Below are positions 52,504 to 62,927 of a stretch of DNA of 64,000 nt, piece by piece. Both the position numbers and the translations under genes were made by a program. Location: NCBI GenBank assembly GCA_905250025.1, contig CAJNOJ010000372.1:24856-88855 (forward strand). Direction: 5' to 3'. A model generated the notes under the pieces. That model did no database searches. It had not been told where the DNA came from and worked only from the letters and a program-made list of their open reading frames with translations. This DNA is from Adineta ricciae. Lineage: Eukaryota > Rotifera > Eurotatoria > Adinetida > Adinetidae. Position 1 is the first letter of the stretch, and the number at the start of each line of letters is the position of its first letter.

Positions 52504-52977
52504 CGATCAGTTTCATCTGATCAATAAAAGCGTTATTCAGTTCAAAAGCAATACCAATGATGGTTTGACACTCCTTTGAGAAATAAACGCTAGACTCGGT
52601 ACGAAAGAGAAAAACTACTTCTATTACTTTTTTTTCTTTTGTTTTAGATAGACACATGGAAACAAATTTTGTTTCTTTTCTTTCTTGTGGGAAAGCACTT
52701 TTCCAAATATAAGAACAATATTCTAATAAAAAACGCTTGCTTTAATAATTGCACTGTGGTTAGATAGTGTCACGGACAGACTGAATATTTAGTACGTTAA
52801 CTTTTTTGGTTTGTCTAGTTGAATTAAACTGACACTCGGAGTTTCAGGTAAAAAAAGCACAACTGTGCAGCGTACTCAACAGAAAAAGAAACTGTAAAAT
52901 ATACACACATACATTATTTGCTTCATTCCATCACAATTACTATTCATAGGTTTTTTCCGTTACATTTGCGAGATAAT

Positions 52978-53271
52978 ATGATTACATCAATTACTTTTCT
53001 TTTTCTGAATTTGGTTATCATCTGTGCAAATGTCATAGCTATTATTGGTTCTATTAGGAGCGCAGTATACGCTTCCAATGTCACAACTACTGTTATCGAT
53101 TAGAACAATTCCTGTTCAGAATATGTTTGTGGTGCATTCTTTTCCAACATTCTATCTTATGTATTAGCACGGAATTGTTATTCTAATAATAAAATATGCC
53201 ATTCATTTGCCAATTATTCATCATCGAGAAGAATAATCACGGATCTCGACTCGACATTTGTATTTATGTAA
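52978..53271 (+). pseudogene. Secreted/membrane ORF with TAG shared with copy A (copy B)
   Basis: ATG 52978, hydrophobic leader, TAG at codon 42 (53101-53103) exactly as in copy A. The frame then continues to a B-specific TAA at 53269-53271. More decayed than copy A. Confidence 0.4.
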
Positions 53272-53479
53272 CAGTCGTCATTTCAAAATGAGACTAAAAG
53301 TCAATGAAATTCGAGTTTTTGTCTAACAGTAAGTGTAGGCGTTAGTGTCTCTGTTGTACACATCAGCACTTACATTCTCACCCGACTCTTTTAATTGTGC
53401 AAGTTTTGTTTATTCTGTCGTTTCGCCCAGAAGCATGGACAACGAGCTTAGATGCGGCATGAATTATACCGATCAATAT

Positions 53480-54882
53480 TTAGGCTATGACAGTGCGGAA
53501 TAGAAGAATAATAGAAATAAAGAGTCCAAAGAGAGTCCCTTTTGTACGGAATGCAGATGCACGAACCGGATCGGTGTCTAAACATTGAAAAAACGACACA
53601 TAAATATCTTCGTAAGTTTTCCAAATCTGTTGCGTTAAATTAATCGGTGCGTTCGTATCTGCATTTGATAGGATAATCACACCTATATTCTTCTTATTAG
53701 TGAGCATCACATGTGCCATGCCCGGCAACTCTCCAGCGTGACCAAAGTATCGATCACCTTTGTCTGTGGTTACCCAATACCAACTAAGGCCATATTCTAA
53801 TCGTCGTTGTATCGTATTATTATTAACCGGTTCTGGAGTAAACATTGGTATGACACCACAACCGACCGCTGTTCGTATTTCGGCAATGGATCGCGGATGG
53901 AGAATAGAAGATCCATTGTTGAGAAACATGCGAAGATACACGGATAAAGCACGAGCCGACATACGCCACAAACCAGCCGGATAACCACTAAGGCTGAAAG
54001 GTGAAATTTGTAGCCATGTAGGAAAATTGTCCTGAAAAGAAAACAACTAAAATCAATTCGACTAATCATTGATGTGCATTTTACCGAGATCTTTGTGATA
54101 TTCAATTGCGACATTGCATGATAATATTTTTCAAAATAGTCTACATTGGGTGCATAAGCATAGCTCGTGACAAGGTCATTTATGTTTTCAAAATCAGACA
54201 AACGTACTCCAGTTTTGGTGATATCAATACCAATTGGTTTCAGAATTTTTTCTTCGACATAATCGCTGTATCTCATATTTGCAATTCGTTCGACAACCAA
54301 TGCAGCTAGCGATGAACCCTGATTTGAATACAATGACACACTGCCGGGCGGCTTTGGCAACCAGTTCGACGTGTTCGGATTCACATATTTGAAACACACG
54401 TCAGCCAACGATTCATTGAATGCTTCGTCGCCCGGTTTAAAAAAAGTATCTTCCTCCTGGCGATTGATAGAAATCGAAGCCGAGTGCGAAAGTAACTTGC
54501 GTAGAGTAATCGAATGCAAAGGATAATGTGGATGGAAGATACGTCTCTGCGGTTCCGATAAATATTGATTAATGTCAGTATCAAGATCGACGAGTTCTTG
54601 CTCGACAAGTTGCATGACAGCGATGCCTATGAAAGTTTTCGAAATCGAACCAAGAGTGAAAATGGATTTGTCAATATCTATAGGCTCTTTTGGTGATAGA
54701 GATTTGTAGCCTACAGCTTGTTCGTAGAGTACGTGAGTAGCATTGACCACGATGATCGCAGCTCCTGGTACATGGATTTTCTCGAGAGATTGTTCTATCC
54801 ATTCTCGACTCGGGCACGTTGAACCGTTGCCAATTGCAATGTGAAAAACAAGAACGAACACAACCAACAATATATGCACCAT
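53480..54882 (-). CDS. Serine beta-lactamase-like (S12 / LACTB-type) secreted protein, copy B
   Basis: Exons 54882-54085 and 54031-53480, 53-nt phase-0 intron, 449 residues. Signal peptide; SISK (Ser79, Lys82), Tyr185-Ser-Asn187 and HAG (364-366) are intact; hydrophobic C-terminal tail. Compared with copy A, most of exon 2 from YPAGLWRMS onward is nearly unchanged. In contrast, the end of exon 1 (YAPNVDYFEKYYHAMSQL versus YASDAFYIEQWHQMMPQF), the intron and the first 17 codons of exon 2 (PTWLQISPFSLSG versus PTWLHFPYFSLST) differ strongly. That segment is likely a surface or substrate-access loop. Same inferred role: extracellular serine hydrolase of unknown substrate. Confidence 0.85.
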
Positions 54883-55220
54883 GCTTAGATGTCGTTTAAC
54901 AAAAAACTAATTTCTTTTTGCTAACGTAATAGACTGACATAGTTTTCGTTATGATAAGATTTTATATGTCAAGGACGATGAATCATGAACAGAGCCAAAA
55001 GCAAATATGAATGATGCTATATCGTTATCGTCGATTTTCGTTTTCTCTTTTGTTAGTTTTGTTATTAATCATATGTACCGAGAAAAGAGCGATGTCAATA
55101 TTTAACAGTATTGAAGAATGACATAATTCATCAAGTTATCCTCACTAGCTGCAAAATGATTGAAAACTTGAATACAACCACACAGAATACACGAAATGGC
55201 TTTTTGTTAAAGAATAGATT

Positions 55221-55314
55221 GATGGAATCAACATTAGCATGGAAGAAAATAGTACTCGATGCTATTGAAACTCGTCGATTACATATGATTGAACGTGGAT
55301 ATTATATCAAATAA
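55221..55314 (+). pseudogene. Small ORF homologous to 28589-28747, truncated in copy B
   Basis: ATG 55221 and 30 codons shared with copy A (KIVLDAIETRRLHMIERG), then TAA where A has CAA; another TAG follows. Copy B is the broken one here. Confidence 0.4.
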
Positions 55315-55915
55315 TATTGTCTGGCGTCACAATAGAAGAGCGATGATAATCTATAACAATCAACAAGCTTCAGTGGCTGATCAACAAAAAAAAAAGAGAT
55401 AATGAATCATTACATTTCACGACTTTATTGTATAACCCTTATTTCTGGACTTTTTTCTTCAAATATTTTACTTTTTCGTTTTTCGCTTCGATAACATACA
55501 GCTATATAGTCAAAAAAACATACAGATCTTATGATGCAAATATATTCTTATCAATATGCATCTTTCAAGTACTTTTGTATATATGTGACAGCTCATAGAA
55601 AATATTGCACACACTATATTTCAGTATTTCATTCTTTCAACTTGAGAAAAATACAACACAAACATCTATTATCCAGGGACTGTACGTAATTAACTATGAC
55701 ATCAATATTGATGTTTTGTAATTTTCCATCTGGAAAAATGAAAACTCAACCTCAATATTTATAGGTCCGATTGCGGCTAATCTGTAACTATCAATGGAAC
55801 CACATCTCGAACTACATACAAGAAGAGAAAGCATAGGGTTGTGGCATATATTCATGAAATTTACGCTAGTAATAAGCTTTCTTTTATTCGGTTCGCAATT
55901 ATTGCATAAATTTAG

Positions 55916-57473
55916 CGAATACTACTGACAGATAACTTTTCCCGTGTACCACGTTGGAAAAATTCTTTTGATAGAGGGGACACTGTCATATTTCCAAATA
56001 GAGTTACTAATACATTTTATACCAAATGAAAGCTCTCCAAAAATGGGATTAAGTGGTACTAAACAATACGGTTTATAGGAACCTTCGTATTCAGAAACTG
56101 ACGAAGTTCGAAGAAATCGGCATAGTGCGACTATGTTTTTCATTTTTAAAAGACTATATAACGAAGAAAAGAAGGAAAAAGTGAAGAAAATACTGTCCTG
56201 GTGGTCATAAGACCTTACTATGATTCAGAAGGTGCAGTTCTTCGTTCGCGTTCTGTTGTTTGTTGTATGTTTATATTATAATGATGATAGAGAAAAAAGA
56301 TGTTTTATTTTTCTTGTTTTCGAAAGTTAGAGAACAGAAAAATTCGAGAAGTTTGTGACGCCACATATAAGGTCCTTCTCTAGTTTATATCTTTCATAAA
56401 AAATCAATCCGTTGGGTGTCTCAATTAAATTTGATCCTTCTAAAATGGCTGGAACTTATGATACTGAAGAGCAAAGAATTACCAATGGGATCAAGCACAT
56501 AGCTTTTCGTGAAGCTCGAGATGCTAGTGCAACATTTATTAATCGACATTAGTTTGCAGAAAAATTTCATCGTTCGATCCAATTTGTCACAGACTGGTAA
56601 CAAAAGCCATCTTGAGGGTGTGGGGTGGGTGGGTGAGGGTGAGGGTGGATGAAATTTTTTGATCGGAATCGATAGAGCTCATCGAATTATATCTGGAATA
56701 GGTGCTGGAATGGTAACTGAAAATGAAGAAACGAATCCGTGTCCAAGGTATCCTGCATACTTTTCATAATACTCGAAGTGATACACGATATTTCTGCGTT
56801 GACTGTGATGCTCCTCGAGGCATTGTCGATGGCTCCAGAGATTATCATACAAAGATGAACTACGAAAAGACTTTTTACACAAGAATAATGTATCTTCCTA
56901 AATAAATAAAGATATCTTATAAAAAAATCCAATTTTCGTTATAAAAAAGTCGGGAGCCAAAGCTTTAAATATTATTCGTCATGGAATTTCATCTTTTTCC
57001 GATGTTCTGATTACCAATCTCAAAAGCAGTGTTTTTCAAAGAATTTTCTTAAAGTCATAAGTAGAGTAAAGGTGAGAAGATAACGCTCTCATGAACATTA
57101 ATGGATTAATAGTAAGTACGACTATTGATTTATATCAAATTAGAGAAAGTCATGAAATATAGAACGAGCTTACAGAACTATCCACTTTTTCGTGTTTTGT
57201 GTAGTAGAAATCGCATGTGAGAATGATTGAAAATGAAAGTAAAAATTAACAATGAATAGTTAAACCTATCGATATTTTTTCAAATTCAACTATAAAAATT
57301 ACTATCTTCTTCTTCATTTGTATTATACAACATTTTTCTTCAAGTTTACTCTTTAAAATATCACACCAGTTGGCATTCACCTTTCTAATAAAAGAAAAAG
57401 AGGAAAAATGATGAACTTCTTTTTTCAATGAGATGGATCATCGTATACCATCTGTCACCATTATATAAAACTT
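55916..57473. other. Right flank of block B, no intact gene
   Basis: A 35-codon frame at 56445 (MAGTYDTEEQRITNG) and a fragment with SGIGAGMVTENEETNPCPRY near 56690 look protein-like but are isolated and cannot be assembled into a gene. A strong G-rich tract lies between them. Confidence 0.4.
56614..56648 (+). repeat. Telomere-like G-rich tract
   Basis: TGAGGGTGTGGGGTGGGTGG followed by GTGAGGGTGAGGGTGG. Contains TGTGGG and TGAGGG units and is the longest such tract in the window. Confidence 0.65.
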
Positions 57474-57480
57474 TTTCCTT
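57474..57480 (+). promoter_or_regulatory. TATA box of the three-module gene
   Basis: TATAAAA 49 bp before the ATG at 57529, followed by a pyrimidine-rich leader. Inferred core promoter. Confidence 0.5.
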
Positions 57481-57528
57481 TTTCTTTCATACATTCACAA
57501 CTATATTTTCTCTAGTTCAATACAAATC

Positions 57529-60500
57529 ATGGCCTTTTTAAAGACTTGTTTTCTTGAAATAAACATATTTGAATCTACTACTAATGACACTGAGCGAACC
57601 AATGAACAAGAACTTCATTCAAATAGAATTGCGACTCGAATCTATTTTCTAATTCTTATTCTATGTCTTGTTATCTTTGGTTCAATATTTTGGTTAAGAC
57701 ATCAAATAACTTTAGAGTTTATTGAATATCCAATCATAGACCAATTTGAATCATTACCGATTGATGCAAATTGTCCATGTTCTCATAGTTCATTAGGATA
57801 TGGTGAATTTATTTCATTAGAAATAACATTTCATCAAGTTTGTTCAAGTGAATTTGTATCTGATCGTTGGATAAAAACACTTCATTTTGGATTAAACTCA
57901 ACATATTTTCATATAAATGATATTCGAACATATGGCAGTGCTCAATTTCAAGCACTTGCTGGTTTTTGTCGTTTAACAAAAACCAATGTTTATCAAAATA
58001 TTTTATTATTTAATCAAACTCTATTAATTAGTCCACAAGTAATAACAAAAGATATATTTCAATCACAAATTTCATCAATAATTGAACAATTTCAATTAAA
58101 TTTACCAATTACATTTCTATCACAATTACAATTAATACGTGAAATAACAAGAAGTAATCGATTATTATCAGGATTACAGACAAATCTCTTTTTTACATTT
58201 AATAATGTTATTGGACAATCATTTCAAGCAGTACTCACTCGTATTGGTTATATAAGTAGCAATGGATCTCAATGCAATTGTTATACTACAATTGATTGTA
58301 TAGGACCCTCTATAATTCTTGATTCATTTGATGAATCTAATCAACTTGTTTTTAATCAAAGTAAAATATTAATGGAAATTCCTGGATTTCTTTCTGGTTG
58401 TTTACCTGTTAATAATATTCTTTTATCAACACTTGAATGTTTTTATAATCAGACATGTTTAAATCAACTTCTTTTCTATCTTTCGTCAAATGAAACTTTT
58501 ACAGCAATGAATACATTTCAACAAAGTCAATTTCATCTCGATTCAACTATACAAACACTACTTAATAATCTAATGATTGAAAATTGGATAAAAACTATCT
58601 CGTATGAAAAGTATTATCAACAATGTGCACCTTTATTTTGTAGTTATTCACAAATAAAAAGACATGATTTTAGATTTGTTCTAGAAAAACTACTAAGTTT
58701 ACTTAAAGGATTAACAATTATACTTGGATTCTTCATTCCAAGAATAGTTCGATATATCCAACGAAAACGTCATGGTATACAAACACCAAAAGTTTCGTGT
58801 AAGTAGAACATTTTCGTTTTTGAAATTGTTAAAATGTTTCATTTCAGTTTGTAATCGTTTGTATCAGCTTAAAGATCGTCTAATAAAAAAATTGCTCAAT
58901 ATGAATATATATATAAATAATTCAACTGATCAGCAAGAAATTCAATATGAAATTTATGCCACACGAATCTATATAGTTCTATTAATTCTATCATTAATTA
59001 TTGTAGCTATGTATACTTTATTAATTAAGGAAATTCATCGTAAAATAATACAAAATCCAACAGAATTTGAATATATTCAATTAGAAGAAATTTATTTCAA
59101 TAGTTTATCATGTCCATGTCAGTCTACTTCGATAGCCTATAGAAATATTTTAAATTTTGATGTTCAATATCATCAGATATGTTCAAGTGATTTTCTATCT
59201 AATGAATGGATCGATTATACAACATATTCTTCTCAATCAATTGATCTATTTTATTACGTTCTTGACTTTCGAAATTATGTTACAATACATTTTCAATCTT
59301 TATTAATGTTTTGTCAACAAGCAAAACAAACATTTGAATATAATAAAAAGAATTTTCTTCAAACACAATTAATTAATTCTCAACTTTTATCTCCAAATCT
59401 ATTTGAAACTGAAATAAACGTTTCTATTGAAATCTGGCAAACAAATCTACTTAATCAATTTACGCATACAATTCAATTCATTTTAGCAACAACACGTGGA
59501 AACCAATTAATAAATGAACAAAATGTAGCATTTTATAAAAATTCCGATGTTAACAAATTCATACTTATACAATTACTTTATAATGATTGTTTTTGTGGAT
59601 TTAATCAATCATGTTATTCTTCAATGAGCATTTATAATAAAAGTGAATCTTATGGTTATTATCCATTATATACAATTCCCAATTTTAATATCGGTTGTTT
59701 TTTAATTGATGCTTTACTTACATCAACATTAGAATGTTTTTATAATTTCTCATGTTTATATGAAATTGATAAATATATGTGGAAATCTCTTGGAGAATTA
59801 TTTCATTTTAATCCTTTAAATTCTAATCTGAATTCTCCAAATGAAACTATTGAAATAATTCTTAATCGACTTATGATTGATAAATGGATAATAAACAAAT
59901 CTTTTTCATCTTATTATAAGACATGTGCACCTTTATCATGCACAATTGAATATATTGGATATAATGATATTTTATTTGTTCTTATAACAATAACTGGCCT
60001 CTTTGGAAGTTTATCATTTATTTGGAAAATATTCATTTGGATTATTTTAAAATTGATTATTACGAAAAAAAATCGAATATATCGTTTAAATTTTAAACAT
60101 TTTATTAAAAATATTTTTATTGTTCATGATGAATACGGAATTATTCAAAGAATTTCGATTCTTTTAGTTATTTCTATTCTTTGTATTCTTTATTTATTTT
60201 TAGTCTTAACATATGAAGTAAATTATATGACAATTGATAAACCATCATTAGATATTTATCAAAATTTATTTCAATCTTATTCAAAATCACTTCAATGTTT
60301 ATGTAAACATTTTTCAATACAATATCAAACATTTCTTGATATAAAATATCATTTTCATCAAATATGTTCAAGTGATTTTATATCAGATCGTTGGATAGAA
60401 TATATCTATAGCAATACTTATTATATTTATCTCGTATATCCAAGATATTTTACATATTCAACAAGTGGACAATTTCAATTACTTCAAATATTTTGTCAAT

Positions 60501-61222
60501 TATCACATCAATTTGTTAATGATACATTTTTGCAACTTCTAACTAGTTATTTTATTAATATTCAATTATTATCATTTGATACATTTCATCAACGGATTCA
60601 AATGCAAATTAATCAATCACAACTAGAAATGTCATATTTATTTACTAATATTCTTTCTTTAATTCGTGAAACAACTCATGCTAATATGTTAATGACTGCA
60701 TTCGCTAGTAGTTGGACATTAATAAATCCATTAGAAATCATAAGTGATTCAACTATACATACAAAACCCCAAATTTATCAAGAATGTTATTGTAGTTTAT
60801 CATCAAAATGTATTGAATCATATAAAGATATGTATGTTGGTTGTTATTCATTAGAAACTTTATTTCAATCAACATTTCAATGTTATTATAATCAGCAATG
60901 TATTGATAAAACAAATAGATATCAAGCTATGAATACGTCCATAAAAAGTCGTTTTGATTTTAATACAACTATTGAAGATATTTTAAATCATTTAATGATT
61001 GAAGAATATTTTAATGAAATATCCTATGAAAATTATTTTAATCAATGTTCACCATTATATTGTTCTTATTCATTGACAAAAAAGAAAACTTTTATTCAAT
61101 GTATTACATTTCTTCTTGAGATTTATGGAGGTTTATTTGTTATTTGTTATTGTGTTGCCGTTCTTCTTGTTAAAATCTGCTTTTATCGAAAACAAATAAT
61201 AACACCAACAACAAGAAATTAA
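57529..61222 (+). CDS. Three-module membrane protein: (TM - Cys-rich ectodomain - TM) x3, 1214 residues
   Basis: Two exons, 57529-58798 and 58848-61222, joined by a 49-nt intron (GTAAGT..TTTCAG) that keeps the frame. The product has three homologous units of about 400 residues. Each starts with a TM helix (RIYFLILILCLVIFG; RIYIVLLILSLIIVA; RISILLVISILCILY). Each has a CPC or CLC motif, then FHQ(V/I)CSS(E/D)F(V/I)S..WI (YHQICSSDFLS in unit 2). A central helical part follows, then C-N/F-C, LECFYN..C or FQCYYN..C, and (L)MIE.W....SYE.YY.QCAPL.CSY. Each ends with a second TM. The Cys pattern implies conserved disulfides in extracellular loops with many N-glycosylation sequons. I recognise no described domain; I infer a rotifer-specific surface protein family. 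Alternatively the two frames are separate genes, but the perfect splice and missing second promoter argue for one. Confidence 0.8.
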
Positions 61223-61303
61223 AACATTTTCATTTAGATAAATAAATTAGTTTGATAAAATATTTTTTTCGAAAACATTTCAATTACATAGATAGAAATG
61301 AAA

Positions 61304-62927
61304 TTAACATGTATTTAAAAGAATGTTTAAAGTAAAATAATTACTACTTAGAGCAACAATATCTAATCGACCGTCATTATTAAAATCACTAATAGCTACG
61401 TCCCATGGACCTGCCTCAGTTGTGATATTCATTGCTTTTCGAAATGTTCCATTGCCATAACCAAGAAAAACATTGATAAATTTACTGTTACTATTAGCAA
61501 CAACAATATCCACATATGTATCCTCGTCTACATCACCGGTAGCTACAGACCATGGCCAAATACCAGTTGAATAAACTATTTGTGTTTGAAAAGTTCCATC
61601 ATTATTACCAAGTAAAATACTTATACTATTGTCATCGACATTAGCAACGACTAGATCAAGTTTATAATCACCATTGAAATCACCGGCAGCCGTTCCAAGA
61701 GGACTTGTCATTGTATTAGAATTTATCGGTAAATGAAAAGTTCCATTACCATAACCAAGAAACATACTTACAGTATCATTATTACTATTACTAACAACAG
61801 TATCGGTGAAATTATCATTATTAAAATCAGCAGCAATTACTCCAAATGGAGCACTTCCAGTTGAAATATTCATGCTTGAAATGAAACTGTTATTTTGAGA
61901 ATTAATCAGTACAGTTGTACTATTATCATCATAATTAGTAATTACAATATCTAGATAATTGTCATTATTAAAATTGCCCACAGCAGCATAATACGGACTG
62001 TTACCAACAGAAAAATTCATTGGCATCGCAAATGTTCCATTACCAAAGCCCAAAGAGATACCTATACTGGCGCTACCATGATGTACAACAGCAATGTCTA
62101 ATTTTTTATCGTTGTTAAAATCAGCATTGGTGACAAATATAGGTTCACTACTAGTTGGGATACTTGTTGACTTTCGAAACGTTCCATTACCATTACCCAA
62201 AAATATTGCAACATTGTTACCGAAACGATTGGCAATAGCAATATCAGAATGATTGTCTCCATTAAAATCATTTACAGTAATAGATTGGGGAAAATAACCA
62301 GCTAAAATCGATGTATACGGTGCAAATGTCAACAATTGACATTTTGAATCTAGAATGAATGAATTAAAGAGCAAATTATCTGTATACTACTTACTATTGT
62401 TCGTAGTCTGTACTGATGTACTCAATTGTTCAGTCGTAACTATTTGTGTTGTGTACGATGCACTACTTGATATAGCTCTTGTTGCTGCTGTTGTATATAC
62501 ATCGTCTGTCGAGACTACAAATAGATTTGATACAAGATCTTTCTTTTCTAGTAGTAGGTTTTGAATAGCGAATACCCATTACAGAAGTTGTATTAAACGA
62601 ATCTGATAATATGTGTGTCTTACGGCCAGTGAAAACTACGACTATACTGATAATTGAAGCTATAACACATAAACCGACTATAATTGCTAAAGTAATCAGC
62701 AGTAATCTTATGCATGAAGTCAATCTAGTAATATAAGTTTTTTTGTAATTAAAATTTCGCTCCTAAAAGTCATGAGTTATACCTAACAGAATTTGTTGCT
62801 ACTAATAACGATGGATTGTGATTGTTTACATCAACAGAAAGTGGTTCTATGATATTCTAATGAAGAGAATTAATTTTGAAAAAATATCAATTTAAAATTG
62901 TTCATACATATACAAACTTACTGTCAT
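61304..62927 (-). CDS. FG-GAP / VCBS-repeat type II membrane protein
   Basis: Proposed exons: 62927-62922, 62856-62783, 62724-62624, 62547-62395 and 62349-61304, all with GT..AG ends and matching phases, giving 459 residues. The N-terminus (MTNIIEPLSVDVNNHNPSLL) is cytosolic. Then CIRLLLITLAIIVGLCVIAS is a signal-anchor TM helix. A Ser/Thr-rich stalk follows (TTAATRAISSSASYTTQIVT), then seven beta-propeller-type repeats, each with a calcium-loop motif such as DFNGDNHSDIAIAN, DFNNDKKLDIAVV or DFNNDGRLDIVAL and a GNGNGTF-like turn. Seven blades would close an integrin-alpha-like propeller. Likely an extracellular adhesion or ligand-binding protein. An upstream ATG at 63089 in frame with exon 1 would add 54 residues; I prefer 62927. 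It is convergent with the three-module gene, 81 bp between stops. A dead relative lies at 4556-6468. Confidence 0.8.

Larger units (their letters stand above)
44355..55915. repeat. Copy B of the ~12-kb direct segmental duplication
   Basis: Colinear with 17480-30165. It lacks the hAT and TIR insertions of copy A. It contains about 100 bp near 55636-55740 not seen in A and about 110 bp near 50580-50690 not seen in A. The left edge abuts the assembly gap. Confidence 0.95.

Noticed and set aside
57529-58806. First half of the three-module protein as a separate 425-residue gene
   Set aside because: A perfect GTAAGT..TTTCAG intron restores the frame into the next module, so one 1214-residue gene is more likely.
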